Source: Christiangramia gaetbulicola
Lineage (GTDB): Bacteria > Bacteroidota > Bacteroidia > Flavobacteriales > Flavobacteriaceae
Direction: 5' to 3'
Length of the DNA stretch: 64,000 nt
Assembly (NCBI RefSeq): GCF_003054225.1
Contig: NZ_QBKQ01000002.1
Span: 682,001 to 746,000, forward strand
Position 1 is the stretch's first letter; the number at the start of each line of letters is the position of its first letter. The notes under the pieces were generated by a model. The model had not been told where the DNA came from, searched no databases, and saw only the letters and a list, made by a program, of their open reading frames with translations. The position numbers and the translations under genes are program-made. Shown here in pieces: positions 15,810 to 24,919 of the stretch.

Positions 15810-15953
15810 GCTAAAGCCAACGAAGGTAGATCACCAATAGACGCTAGCGTTAGAATGAAAATAATTAGCTTGACCCACGAACCATTACTGAGCCAACTAC
15901 CGAGGTACCGGGAAGGCTTACCTTATTCGGCATTGTCGAACGTAATATCTACA
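15810..15953 (+). repeat. attC-like repeat R18
   Basis: Left end CTAAAGCCAACGAAGGTAGA, centre GCTAGCGTTAGAATGAAAAT and AATTAGCTTGACCCACGAAC, right part with CTACCGAGGTACCGGGAAG. The left end pairs with the R17 right end. Confidence 0.76.
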
Positions 15954-15958
15954 ACGAT

Positions 15959-16438
15959 ATGAGAAAAGAACTTATTATTTTTTTAGTATGTCTTTTACTA
16001 TGTTCCTGTTTGAAGGAAAAAGAGGAATTCATTTTAGAAGGAAAATGGGTGGTTTTAGAGTTTAAACAAAATGGAAATGATGTTATTTCTAAATTAGAAA
16101 AAGAAATTCCTTCTCTTAACTTCTATATCAATGATAAATTTAAATATCCAGCAATTAGATTTGACGACTCAATTATGGTAATACCTGTATCAAAAAACCA
16201 GCGCTATAAATTGAAATTTCAAGCAGATAAGAATTTGGATAACATTGAAATTGAAAAGTTGGAAAAATACCATCAGGATAGTCTACCAAGCTTTTTCCAG
16301 ATATCATTTTTAAAAAAATTTGAGATAGAAAAAAATTATAAAAAGAAAGAATTAATATTGAAATCAGATGACGAAAAAATTAGAATTATTAATTCCGAAG
16401 TCTTTTCTAACCAAATTCAAAGCAGGTTTTTAGATTAA
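15959..16438 (+). CDS. Small lipoprotein of unknown function
   Basis: 159 residues with lipobox LLLCSCLKEKE (Cys near residue 17). The mature domain begins with EGKWVVLEFKQNGNDV, a start common to small lipocalin-like lipoproteins. It ends with Lys-rich strands (KNYKKKELILKSDDEKIRII). No catalytic residues recognised. Cassette gene: ATG 6 bp after R18, stop about 10 bp before R19. Confidence 0.63.
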   Translation: MRKELIIFLVCLLLCSCLKEKEEFILEGKWVVLEFKQNGNDVISKLEKEIPSLNFYINDKFKYPAIRFDDSIMVIPVSKNQRYKLKFQADKNLDNIEIEKLEKYHQDSLPSFFQISFLKKFEIEKNYKKKELILKSDDEKIRIINSEVFSNQIQSRFLD

Positions 16439-16448
16439 ACCAAAGTAC

Positions 16449-16593
16449 TATACCCAACAACAATTCATCGCCTCTATTTAGCACCGTTAGAAAGAAAATA
16501 AATGCTGGTAACTAATCATGACTAATCCGATTACGCAGTGTCAGGTTGGCGTCCTCTACTCCAGGCAATTTGACCTAAATCAGACCATTGCAT
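16449..16593 (+). repeat. attC-like repeat R19 (diverged)
   Basis: ATACCCAACAACAATTCATC, TAGCACCGTTAGAAAGAAAA, GGCGTCCTCTACTCCAGGCA and CAGACCATTGCATC follow consensus order. The right outer box (CATTGCATC) no longer pairs with R20. Confidence 0.68.
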
Positions 16594-16636
16594 CTAATGC
16601 CACCAATCAACAATAAACTAAACTTCAAAAACTAAA

Positions 16637-16664
16637 AAGCCTCGAGTATTTAAACTCGAGGCTT
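16637..16664. terminator. Bidirectional hairpin terminator
   Basis: Perfect 11-bp stem AAGCCTCGAGT / ACTCGAGGCTT around loop ATTTAA. It is preceded by an A-run and followed by GATTTT, so it can act in both directions. It sits 25 bp after the stop of the reverse TonB-receptor gene. Confidence 0.85.
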
Positions 16665-16688
16665 GATTTTAAAGGCGTGGTTATATCC

Positions 16689-18857
16689 CTAAAATTTTAA
16701 TTTGAAGCCACCATTAATCACAAAGCCGTCAACAGGAGCATAAATATCCTTGAAATTAGGATCATCAAGAGTTCCGGTATAAACGCTGTCAAAACTACTC
16801 TGCCGGGTATCGAGGATATTTTCAAAATTCAGGAACAGGGAAAAATGTTCTCCAAGCTTTTTCTCGGTCATAACCCCAAGGATCCAGTAAGGCTGGCCTG
16901 TAGTTCCGTCGGTTAATTGCTGTTCACTGTAATAGTAAGCTTCCAGTCCTATCCAGAAATTATCATGTTTCTCATACATCAAAACATTATTTAGCCTGTG
17001 TTGGGCCACCAGTGGATATTGCTGCGTATCACCGTTATAATGCTGATTTACATCTGCCAGGGTGTAGCCTACAAATAACTTGAAATCATGATAACTCCAT
17101 CGCATGTTGGCTTCAATTCCTTTGCTATCTATATAACCATCCGGTTGAGAGAATTCATAAAATGTTCCCGCGCTCTGATTTAAAACTAAGGGATCATTTA
17201 TTCTCGTATAGAATAGTAAAAGGTTGGTAGACAAATTGAGATCATTCGTGATAGACCATTTATAATTCCCGTCCAGGTTCAAACCTAAAGATCGTTCGGC
17301 TTTGGTATCGTCCATATCTATAGGCAGCACATTTTGAAATTGCAGCCGTTCTACTTCTTCCGTGAATATGCTGGGAGTTTTATATCCCATTCCTCCGCCG
17401 GCTCTAAAGGTTAACTGGTCTGAGGGTTCGAACATTAAGGAGAATCGAGGTAACAGGTAAAAACCATAATCACTCTGATAATCTCCACGTAAACCGGTTT
17501 CCAGGGTCCATTTTTGCTCGAAATCCCATATATTCTGAACAAAAGCACCCAGCGTATAATTACTGAAACTAAGGTCCTGATCTGGATCTCCCTGTTCCTG
17601 GTCAAAGTTTTCGGTCCATAAGTTCACACCGGCTATCCATTCAGTTTTGTCTTGAACAGTAGAAAGATTTATTTCTGAAAAAGAAGAAACCTGATTACCG
17701 GTAAAGGCATAATCTGGAATTTCGATCTGTCGTTCAAAAAGACTGATACTGTTTTTTACTTGCAGGGAGGTTTTGTCTGAAAATTTATGATTCCCCAGTA
17801 ACTGAGTAGAAAAGCGCTCTGTATTATTTCGTTCAAAATAACCTGTTCCGCTTTCATTTTCGACATAGTCTATAGCGCCGCCCAATCTATCTTCAGAAAC
17901 AAAATTAAAGCCCAGGTTGAAATCGGTATTTTCATCCAGGTCTACAAATAGTTTTGGATTCAGCGTAAAACGTTCAAATTTCGGGATGGCTGTTAAACCG
18001 TTGTCTGCGGGATCATAAGGTGTTCCTAAATTATAAGAGGCAAAAACGGTGGTTCCCAGTTTCCCGAATTTTTCGGAATAGAAACCACTAAGATCCAATC
18101 CTAAAGCAGAGGTTATATTGGCCATAAAACTTAATTCCTGCTCGTCTTCAGGAGTTTTTGAAATCAAATTTACAAGACCGGCAATAGCCCCTCCACCGTA
18201 AAGTGTTGAAGAGGCACCTTTAATTACCTCGACCTGTTTAAGGTCCAGAGGAGCAATTTGCATCAGACTTAATCCGCCGGAGTATCCCGAATACAAAGGA
18301 AGGCCGTCTCGTAATAACTGGGTATATTTCCCATCGAGCCCCTGTATCCTGATACTGGAATTATAACTGGTTGCTGAAGTTTGCTGGGTTTGGATGCCAG
18401 TACTTTCATTCAGCAACATGCGAATGTCTCCAGGCTTCATATTTCCTTTTTCGGCAAGCTCTTCACCGGCTATAAATTCAACCCTGGTGGGAATATCCTG
18501 AAAGGTTCTGGAACTTCTGGTCGATTCGATGATAATAGTTTCCATCTGCTCTTCAGAAGGATGAAGCAAAATTTCCTGGTTATTCTGTTCATCAGATAAT
18601 GGAAATGTTTGGTTTATGGTTATGGTTTCAAAACCTATATAACTGATTACGATCTTATATTCTCCATTTGGTATATTCCGAAGAATGGCTTTTCCTTCCT
18701 CATTGGTGGTAGTTCCAATATTAAGTTGTGGTATGCCTATGGTCACTCCGTAAAGTGGTTCCATGGTCTCGGCATTTAGTATGCTTGTCTCAAATTGATT
18801 TTGAGCTATGATCGTACTGCTCGCAAGAAAGAGCAATACCAATATGATATTTTTCAA
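16689..18857 (-). CDS. TonB-dependent outer-membrane receptor
   Basis: 722 residues. A signal peptide (cleavage near STIIAQ) is followed by a carboxypeptidase-regulatory-like beta-sandwich (residues about 25-95: ETMEPLYGVTIGIPQLNIGT and YKIVISYIGFET). Then comes the plug domain (PTRVEFIAGEELAEKGNMKP, IRIQGLDGKYTQLLRDGLPL and the typical VEVIKGASSTLYGGGAIAG) and a 22-strand barrel ending in the aromatic GFVINGGFKLKF. It imports a substrate with TonB energy. No SusD partner is present, so it is not a SusC glycan system. The adjacent Cys-rich DUF6660-like gene hints at metal or metallophore uptake. It reads against the array. Confidence 0.92.
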   Translation of the reverse strand: MKNIILVLLFLASSTIIAQNQFETSILNAETMEPLYGVTIGIPQLNIGTTTNEEGKAILRNIPNGEYKIVISYIGFETITINQTFPLSDEQNNQEILLHPSEEQMETIIIESTRSSRTFQDIPTRVEFIAGEELAEKGNMKPGDIRMLLNESTGIQTQQTSATSYNSSIRIQGLDGKYTQLLRDGLPLYSGYSGGLSLMQIAPLDLKQVEVIKGASSTLYGGGAIAGLVNLISKTPEDEQELSFMANITSALGLDLSGFYSEKFGKLGTTVFASYNLGTPYDPADNGLTAIPKFERFTLNPKLFVDLDENTDFNLGFNFVSEDRLGGAIDYVENESGTGYFERNNTERFSTQLLGNHKFSDKTSLQVKNSISLFERQIEIPDYAFTGNQVSSFSEINLSTVQDKTEWIAGVNLWTENFDQEQGDPDQDLSFSNYTLGAFVQNIWDFEQKWTLETGLRGDYQSDYGFYLLPRFSLMFEPSDQLTFRAGGGMGYKTPSIFTEEVERLQFQNVLPIDMDDTKAERSLGLNLDGNYKWSITNDLNLSTNLLLFYTRINDPLVLNQSAGTFYEFSQPDGYIDSKGIEANMRWSYHDFKLFVGYTLADVNQHYNGDTQQYPLVAQHRLNNVLMYEKHDNFWIGLEAYYYSEQQLTDGTTGQPYWILGVMTEKKLGEHFSLFLNFENILDTRQSSFDSVYTGTLDDPNFKDIYAPVDGFVINGGFKLKF

Positions 18858-18915
18858 ACTGATTATTTTAAAATGACTATATGAATATGCTTCACTAAAC
18901 GTGAAAAGGATTATC

Positions 18916-19233
18916 TTATATAATCAGATTCTTTGGAGGTTTAAAATCAGGATTCTGGCAGACACTTTTAAATGAATGCACGTAAGAAGTGAAATTGACT
19001 CCTGGTAATTCGTCGTTAACATAGCTAATTTCTAAATTTTCTTTAATCGCGAATCCAGAACAACTTCCACAGTTAAAAAACGGTGAGCATGCCCCGTCAC
19101 CAGGATGATCATCTTTGGTATTGGTATTATCTTCAATACAAATCGCGTTTTCTCCGATTTCCTCCAGGAAACAACATGAGAAACTGGACAGCGATAGCAC
19201 CAAAAATGATATAAAAAAGACAATCAATTTCAT
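18916..19233 (-). CDS. Cys-rich secreted protein, DUF6660-like
   Basis: 105 residues from ATG at 19233; a longer frame to 19299 exists, but the inner start gives a normal signal peptide (MKLIVFFISFLVLSLSSFSC). The mature part has an acidic segment and the motif GDGACSPFFNCGSCSGF, like the CSPFCxCxC motif of the DUF6660 proteins that accompany TonB receptors and heavy-metal genes in Bacteroidota. The family match is from motif and context only. The cysteines could bind metal or form disulfides. It lies 58 bp upstream of the TonB receptor on the same strand and probably shares its transcript. Confidence 0.68.
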   Translation of the reverse strand: MKLIVFFISFLVLSLSSFSCCFLEEIGENAICIEDNTNTKDDHPGDGACSPFFNCGSCSGFAIKENLEISYVNDELPGVNFTSYVHSFKSVCQNPDFKPPKNLII

Positions 19234-19302
19234 AGATCCCAAAAGTACATTTTTAATAAAATACATGAAAGTCAGTGCAAGCTGGGATTCAGCTACCATA
19301 CC

Positions 19303-19434
19303 TTAAACAACAGCTCATTATAAAATCTAAGGTTACTGTAGAAAGAAATTAATTAACTTAACCAGCAATCTAATTCTAAACCGACATGCAAGAACGGATT
19401 TGTCTGCAGAAATACGATAACCGCAACCGCTACC
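19303..19434 (+). repeat. attC-like repeat R20 (diverged)
   Basis: TTAAACAACAGCTCATTA, CTGTAGAAAGAAATTAATTA, ACTTAACCAGCAATCTAATT, CTAAACCGACATGC and ACGATAACCGCAACCGC in consensus order. Left arm shortened. Confidence 0.62.
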
Positions 19435-19447
19435 AACATTGTGAAAT

Positions 19448-19963
19448 ATGAGACTGCAACATTTATACATCTTAATAATAGCACTACTATTTTCCTGCAA
19501 AAAGGAAAATGAAATATCAGATTTCGATAAATTCACCGGAAGATGGAAACTCGACGTTGTAGAAGTACAAACTGATTCAAGTTCGATTTGGGAACCTCGA
19601 CAGGACCATTACAAGAACCGAAAGGGATTTATTCTTTATGATGGTAAAGGCGGAATGGGAGTGCATCACGTAACTGAAAACTATGACAAATACGTTTTTG
19701 AAGGAAGCGGAGGACTCGATAGTTTAACCAGGAAAGATCTAAGACATCTGGCAGACAATTTTGTATACTTTGGAAAGTATCAAGTAAATGACTCCCTCAA
19801 AATTATTGAACATCATATTGAATCAGCAAACTTTCAAAATATGTGGGGAAGTGTTGCGAAAAGAAAATATGTCTTTTCAGGCGATACATTGATCCTTAGT
19901 CCAATTACGGACAGGTATCCCAAGATGCGACTGAAATGGATAAGTCTTGAAGATAATGAGTAG
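19448..19963 (+). CDS. Lipocalin-like lipoprotein
   Basis: 171 residues with lipobox LLFSCKKENE (Cys near residue 17). The mature domain starts DFDKFTGRWKLDVVEV. Its GRWKL motif followed by alternating strands (RKGFILYDGKGGMGVHH) and the end GDTLILSPITDRYP fit the lipocalin_5-like domain of small bacterial lipoproteins. The ligand is unknown and the family is assigned by pattern. The next gene starts 42 bp later with no repeat between them, so the two may form a pair. Confidence 0.75.
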   Translation: MRLQHLYILIIALLFSCKKENEISDFDKFTGRWKLDVVEVQTDSSSIWEPRQDHYKNRKGFILYDGKGGMGVHHVTENYDKYVFEGSGGLDSLTRKDLRHLADNFVYFGKYQVNDSLKIIEHHIESANFQNMWGSVAKRKYVFSGDTLILSPITDRYPKMRLKWISLEDNE

Positions 19964-20013
19964 AAAGTTTTAGCTAAATTAAAGCCTTGTATTAATCTAA
20001 ACCGATGGAAAAA

Positions 20014-20529
20014 ATGAGATATCTAAATATTCTAATACTAGTTTTCATTGTTTTTAGTTGTGCCCAAAAGGAAGAAAATTCAAATTCTGCTTCAGAACCG
20101 GATAAGCAGGAAGAACTACAGCCAAGTGTTGAGGATACTTTGGCTATAAAAAACATAATTGACATTCAAAAAAAGAGTAAAAATTTTGAAGAACGCGAAA
20201 AAATATGGGCAGAGGACGGTCGATGGCTTCAGGCCTTTGGTCGCGTTTTCAAGGGGAAAGACTCTATAATCAATTTTATAAAAATACTCCATAATAATCC
20301 CGGATATTCAGCATCTACCGTAAACAAATATGGGGAGCCTGAGATTAAATTTTTAAGACCAGATGTGGCTGTGGTTCATCAATATCATGAACGCGAGGGC
20401 CAGATCATTAATGAAGTTGTTACCCCAACCAGAAAAATTAATACCACATATTTAATTACCAAAGAAAATGGTACCTGGTTACTTAGAGACAAAGTAACCA
20501 TGGATGAAAGAGATAGAACGAAAAACTAA
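20014..20529 (+). CDS. SnoaL/DUF4440-like lipoprotein
   Basis: 171 residues from the second in-frame Met (20014); an ATG at 20005 is also possible. Lipobox VFSCAQKEEN, then an acidic linker to residue 45. The NTF2-like alpha+beta fold begins with DTLAIKNIIDIQKKSKNFEE, continues with EDGRWLQAFGRVFKGKDSII, and ends with NTTYLITKENGTWLLRDKV, which is the usual closing strand of DUF4440 domains. Such domains bind small ligands or catalyse simple isomerisations; no active-site assignment is possible here. Confidence 0.72.
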   Translation: MRYLNILILVFIVFSCAQKEENSNSASEPDKQEELQPSVEDTLAIKNIIDIQKKSKNFEEREKIWAEDGRWLQAFGRVFKGKDSIINFIKILHNNPGYSASTVNKYGEPEIKFLRPDVAVVHQYHEREGQIINEVVTPTRKINTTYLITKENGTWLLRDKVTMDERDRTKN

Positions 20530-20540
20530 ATAGCTAATGA

Positions 20541-20685
20541 AAACTATTATCAAAATTGGTTTAAATAAATAGCGGATAATGATAGAAAGAAAATAATCCA
20601 ATTTACAAAGTATCAAGACTAAACCGATCACGAAGTGTCGGGATACTCACCTACTCTGTAATTGTCAAGAACCGTAGTCCTTGGG
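20541..20685 (+). repeat. attC-like repeat R21 (strongly diverged)
   Basis: AAATAGCGGATAATGATAGA, AAGAAAATAATCCAATTTAC, ACTAAACCGATCACGAAGTG, TCGGGATACTCACCTACTCT in consensus order. The rest of 20,530-20,868 shows no gene. Confidence 0.5.
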
Positions 20686-20868
20686 TCAGCATTTTTTCAA
20701 TACTTCAAAAATATAAAATCAGACTAATATTAAACCCTGGAAATTAAATAGTAAATATTTTGCTCTCAGGATTTATAAATGATCCTGGTAACAATTCTTA
20801 TAGAAAAGCTATATTTTAAAACCAGCAAAACCATAATATTTGACCTTACAGGTAATAATCTTAAAAGG

Positions 20869-21291
20869 ATGGGAGATCAAAATAAAAGTATTGAAATTGG
20901 ATTTTTAGATCATGTAGCTATTAGAGTATCAGATATTGAAGCATCTGCAGATTGGTATAAGACTGTACTAGGCCTCAAAAAATATAAATTACCTGAATGG
21001 GGTGAATTTCCAGTTTTTATGTTAGCGAATAGATCTGGAGTTGCACTTTTTCCGGCTAATACAAATCATAAAGAATTGGACATCGATTCGAAAAATGTCA
21101 AAATCGATCATTTTGCTTTTAATGTAGATAAGGAGAATTTTGAAAAAGCTGAAAAGCGATACCAGGAACTGAATCTTGATTATACCATTCAGAATCACGT
21201 CTATTTTAAGTCTATTTATACAAAAGACCCTGATAAGCATACCGTAGAACTTACGACCATTCTCGTTGATGAAAATGAATTCTATAAATGA
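20869..21291 (+). CDS. VOC-superfamily (glyoxalase/dioxygenase-like) protein
   Basis: 140 residues from ATG at 20869, chosen because it is preceded by AAAAGG and starts right before the domain; an in-frame ATG at 20779 would add 30 atypical residues. A single vicinal-oxygen-chelate module: FLDHVAIRVSDIEASADWYK with the first likely metal-binding His, a KIDHFAFNVD strand with a second, and a DPDKHTVELTT end with the acidic ligand. Metal-dependent enzymes of this fold include glyoxalases and ring-cleavage dioxygenases; specificity is unknown. It converges with the propeller gene over a shared terminator. Confidence 0.85.
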   Translation: MGDQNKSIEIGFLDHVAIRVSDIEASADWYKTVLGLKKYKLPEWGEFPVFMLANRSGVALFPANTNHKELDIDSKNVKIDHFAFNVDKENFEKAEKRYQELNLDYTIQNHVYFKSIYTKDPDKHTVELTTILVDENEFYK

Positions 21292-21304
21292 AAGTCAAAA
21301 AAAA

Positions 21305-21330
21305 TCTCCTGAAGCTTTCACTTCAGGAGA
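21305..21330. terminator. Bidirectional hairpin terminator
   Basis: Perfect 10-bp stem TCTCCTGAAG / CTTCAGGAGA around loop CTTTCA, with an A-run on the left. It is placed exactly between two convergent genes. Confidence 0.85.
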
Positions 21331-21336
21331 GTTCCC

Positions 21337-23097
21337 CTAATATTTATTATTTGGTATACGGTAAATCACTGTAGCTCCCAATCCAGAAATATAAATATCT
21401 CCAGATTCACCTACGGCCACTCCATCGAAGGACCAGGTTGGTGGTGAGCCTAAACCTAAACCAGGTGGACTTAATTCAAGTCCTTCTGCCAGGATTGTTT
21501 TATTTCCAGTAGAAAGTTCTATACGTGATATGCGTGCCGCTCCGGTTTCAATCACGAGCAAGCCACCTTTATTATCCAGGGCAAGTCCTTCTGGATTCAT
21601 TAGATCTTCAGCAATAATTACCGGATCAAGAGGTGTTTTCCCATCAAAATCTATTCGGAAAATAGTTCCTGTAGCCCAATCGGCACTCCAGAGGCTTTCG
21701 CCGTTTGTTGCCAAACCACTCGCAACTGAAAGATCTGCTATTTTAGACTCATCACTGGCCCAGAAAAGGCCTCCAAGTTCAAAATCTGAAACTATTAGAT
21801 CATCTGCAAAGCGAACCGCGTCTATAGGAACAGGAAATAAGTAATTTTCCAGGACCTGTTCATTTTGAGGATCCCAGACCTGTACAGCTCCGCTAAACCA
21901 GGATGATATCACTAGATTACCAGAATCGTCGGATGAGAGGTTCATAGGTAAGATTAAAGATTCAGGACCTTCTGGAACTAAAAAACCTTTATAAATATTC
22001 AGTTGCTTGCCACTAGTGCCATCAAATTGCCTAAGATTGAATAAATCTGCTTCATAAACATACTCCTTATTGTTAGGTCCAGACAAAACAGCCAGGCCAG
22101 AAGGTGCAATCATCCCACCAGGGCTTAATATACGATCCTGCCCACTTTTCAGGATCTCTGCTACCCAGCCTTCATCATTATTGGTCATATAAAGTGAACC
22201 ATCCTCATCAAAGGCCATATTATCCAATCCGGGCTGAAGTTCAGTAAAAAGAGTTTTCTCCCCGGTGGAAATATTGATTTTAAACACCTCCCCGGTTTGA
22301 TCTAAAACTGTGAGCATACCTTCGGAGTCAAATTTGGCGGATGCGGGATTCTGAAAACCGGTAGCTTCAATTCTTACAATTCCATCACCAAAAGGATCTG
22401 AAGAAACCGGAATATCGGCATCAACGTCTACGCTTATCACCAGGCCTGCGGCAAACAATGGTCCGTATAAGCGGCCATCAGGCCCAAAATCGAATGCATT
22501 AAGGAATCCGAGTGGAAATGGATTTTCAGGAGTAGAAACGATAATAGGTCTTGGAGGATCACTAAGTTGAGGATCGAGCTCATACAATCCATCTCCCAGG
22601 AAGTCCAGGGCTACAAATAGTCGGCCTTCCGGTGAAAATGTGATAGGGTTAACTCCGGGCGCCACAAATTGATAGCCTAATTGCTGTCCATCCATGGTCA
22701 TTCTTCCCACAAACCCGGTTAGAATATCTGTCCAGTAAAGTGTACCATCAGGTCCAAATACAAGATCATCGGGTCCCAATACCCCGTTTTCTGTTCCAAA
22801 CCTGTTTATGATCTTTCCATTATTCTTATCCATTACAAAGATTGCCTGACGATTTACGCTAGCAACATAGAGATTACCATCAGGTCCAACATCAATCCCA
22901 TTAGCTCCATTTAAAATGGCTCCCTTGGTTAAAATTTTCAGATCTGCTTTTAAAGATTTTTTAGTATTCTCAGCTTTTGAATGGACTTCCTCAAGATTTT
23001 CTTCCGGTTCCATACTACAGGAGAGAAATAAGGTTAGTAATCCTAATAGAAATAGCTTTAGAATTAGCTTTACGGGCACTACTTTGAAAGTGTTCAT
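21337..23097 (-). CDS. NHL/SMP-30-like beta-propeller lipoprotein
   Basis: 586 residues with lipobox LTLFLSCSMEPEEN (Cys near residue 27). From residue 55 a series of propeller blades carries the motif D(G/V)GPDGNLYVA or FGPDGTLYWTD (NGIDVGPDGNLYVASVN, DDLVFGPDGTLYWTD, FDFGPDGRLYGP, NMAFDEDGSLYMTN, GLALDNKGGLLVIE, VAVGESGDIYISG). The repeats suggest more than one propeller or a large one. Related proteins act as lactonases or ligand sensors; no specific catalytic set is evident. It likely sits on the outer membrane, is single and inverted within the array, and has its own terminator. Confidence 0.85.
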   Translation of the reverse strand: MNTFKVVPVKLILKLFLLGLLTLFLSCSMEPEENLEEVHSKAENTKKSLKADLKILTKGAILNGANGIDVGPDGNLYVASVNRQAIFVMDKNNGKIINRFGTENGVLGPDDLVFGPDGTLYWTDILTGFVGRMTMDGQQLGYQFVAPGVNPITFSPEGRLFVALDFLGDGLYELDPQLSDPPRPIIVSTPENPFPLGFLNAFDFGPDGRLYGPLFAAGLVISVDVDADIPVSSDPFGDGIVRIEATGFQNPASAKFDSEGMLTVLDQTGEVFKINISTGEKTLFTELQPGLDNMAFDEDGSLYMTNNDEGWVAEILKSGQDRILSPGGMIAPSGLAVLSGPNNKEYVYEADLFNLRQFDGTSGKQLNIYKGFLVPEGPESLILPMNLSSDDSGNLVISSWFSGAVQVWDPQNEQVLENYLFPVPIDAVRFADDLIVSDFELGGLFWASDESKIADLSVASGLATNGESLWSADWATGTIFRIDFDGKTPLDPVIIAEDLMNPEGLALDNKGGLLVIETGAARISRIELSTGNKTILAEGLELSPPGLGLGSPPTWSFDGVAVGESGDIYISGLGATVIYRIPNNKY

Positions 23098-23426
23098 TTT
23101 ATGGCGGTTTATATGATTACGTTTTTATATGAAACCTAAAAAGCAAAATGAATTGGTAATGATAACCATACAGGCGGGAGGTAATCTGCAGTTTAAATCG
23201 GATTTTCAATTTACGATATTTAACTGATAATCAAACACTTATAATTAATAGTTGTGATTTATTGCCAGGTTAAAAGAAAGAAACACCCAATTTAAAGGTG
23301 TTTACATACAACGTAAAATGATAAAAGATTTTAACTGTCTCTCTGAAATAACCAGGAAAACCCTATATATCATTATTTTACCATTCAACTTCAGAAAATA
23401 TATATCTTTAGAGAAACCAACCTCTA

Positions 23427-24203
23427 ATGATAAAATTCTTTAGAAGAATTAGACAACAATTGCTTTCAGAAGGAAAAACTGGTAAGTATTTGAAATACGC
23501 TATTGGAGAAATTGTTCTGGTGGTCATTGGAATTCTAATTGCGCTACAGATCAATAACTGGAATGAATCGAATAAACTTAAAAAAGAAGAATTTGTTTAC
23601 TTAAAAAGACTAAAATTAGATCTGGAAAAAGATACTGTCTATTATAATCAAAGTATTGCGAGAGCTAATCTATTAATTGATAGGAACACCACATTCTTAA
23701 AAAAGATCTACGAAGAACAAAGGTCGATCGAGGAAGGCAAAGACCTCATGAATATACCATTGTGGGATTCTGAATATCTAACTATCCAGGACAATACCTT
23801 TAGTGAACTCGTAAGTTCAGGAAAACTAAATATTATTTCCAGTCCCATATTAAAAGTAGCTGTGGTCGATTTTTATCGTAAAATAGAGGTCCAGGAGAAT
23901 TATATTAAAGAGTTCAATGAATATTCACGGGAACTAATGGCCAATTATGTTAGTGCTCATCCGGGAACTATAAAACAAACCAGAAAGCCAGAAGAATTAG
24001 CAGAAATTTTAAATACCAGCATGTTTCGAATGGAAGATTTTCAATTTCTTAATAGTCCTTCTAATTCTCAATTTCAGGCCTTGGAAGACATAGTTCTGGT
24101 CTATAAAAACAAACATGAAATATTCGTTGAGCTGTTTCAAGAATTAAAAAGTGAATCAAAACACTTAATATCTCAAATTGGACAGGAATTGAATGAAGAA
24201 TAA
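23427..24203 (+). CDS. DUF6090 membrane protein
   Basis: 258 residues. The N-terminus MIKFFRRIRQQLLSEGKTGK followed by YLKYAIGEIVLVVIGILIAL and QINNWNE is the hallmark of DUF6090, an abundant paralogous family in Flavobacteriia. It has one transmembrane helix (residues about 22-45) and a long helical, probably coiled-coil extracytoplasmic part to residue 258. The family function is unknown. It is monocistronic here, with more than 300 bp upstream to the propeller gene start on the opposite strand, so divergent promoters are likely in 23,098-23,426. Confidence 0.9.
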   Translation: MIKFFRRIRQQLLSEGKTGKYLKYAIGEIVLVVIGILIALQINNWNESNKLKKEEFVYLKRLKLDLEKDTVYYNQSIARANLLIDRNTTFLKKIYEEQRSIEEGKDLMNIPLWDSEYLTIQDNTFSELVSSGKLNIISSPILKVAVVDFYRKIEVQENYIKEFNEYSRELMANYVSAHPGTIKQTRKPEELAEILNTSMFRMEDFQFLNSPSNSQFQALEDIVLVYKNKHEIFVELFQELKSESKHLISQIGQELNEE

Positions 24204-24212
24204 GAACATGAA

Positions 24213-24335
24213 AAAGGCTAATCTAAAGTAAAAAGTAACCACAGAAAAAAATAATTAACTTGATCACCTAAACAGATTTTCAAAGTATCCTGAAGTGTTG
24301 GAATCGCATTCCTTTTCCAGCAGATTATTTTCAAT
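24213..24335 (+). repeat. attC-like repeat R22 (strongly diverged)
   Basis: AAAGTAACCACAGAAAAAAA, TAATTAACTTGATCACCTAA, AAAGTATCCTGAAGTG and CGCATTCCTTTTCCAGCAG in consensus order. Left arm not recognisable. Confidence 0.5.
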
Positions 24336-24392
24336 AGTATGCTTATCGCAAGCTATGAACCAGGAGAGATTATAAAAATTAAAAAGATTATC

Positions 24393-24869
24393 ATGAGAAA
24401 TTCAATTCTAACCCTGATGTTTTTAACTCCTCTATGTCTATTTGCCCAAAGTTCTGGTTATAACATTTCCTCATACCATACAGAGGGAACCAAGGCGCCA
24501 AATACACATTATATTGGTGAAGCCTGGCTAAATCCAATAATTCACGATGACGCCGAATTAGGTTATAACATCACCAAGGCAACTTTCAAGGCAAACTCCA
24601 CTTTAGACTGGCATAAACATAGTTCTGTACAGGTTCTAATAATAGTAGATGGCCAGGCCTATTACCAGGAAAGAGGAAAAAAACCTGTAATTCTAAAACA
24701 AGGTGATATCATAAGATGTGAGAAAGATACCGAGCATTGGCACTCATCGACTATAGAAAATGATGTTACCTATCTGGCTTTCTATAGTGGTGAACAACCA
24801 ACAATCTGGACCGAAAAACTCACTCAGGAATATTATGATAAGGTGCCTGAAATGCTAGAAAACCAATAG
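24393..24869 (+). CDS. Secreted cupin-domain protein
   Basis: 158 residues from ATG at 24393, which gives a normal signal peptide (MRNSILTLMFLTPLCLFAQ); an upstream frame to 24339 lacks one. The cupin beta-barrel shows motif 1, STLDWHKHSSVQVLIIVDGQ, with metal-ligand His residues and a downstream Gln. Motif 2 is KQGDIIRCEKDTEHWHSST with a closing His. It resembles the (R)-mandelonitrile-lyase/CarD-type small cupins, but the reaction is unknown. Periplasmic. It is flanked by eroded repeats R22 and R23. Confidence 0.82.
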   Translation: MRNSILTLMFLTPLCLFAQSSGYNISSYHTEGTKAPNTHYIGEAWLNPIIHDDAELGYNITKATFKANSTLDWHKHSSVQVLIIVDGQAYYQERGKKPVILKQGDIIRCEKDTEHWHSSTIENDVTYLAFYSGEQPTIWTEKLTQEYYDKVPEMLENQ

Positions 24870-24919
24870 ATAGTAGTAATTGTGGAGGACATGTGAATTT
24901 AGTTGGAAAAATTTCGCGT

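Noticed and set aside
16689-18857. TonB receptor as a SusC glycan importer
   Set aside because: No SusD-like gene is adjacent, and the partner gene is a small Cys-rich protein.
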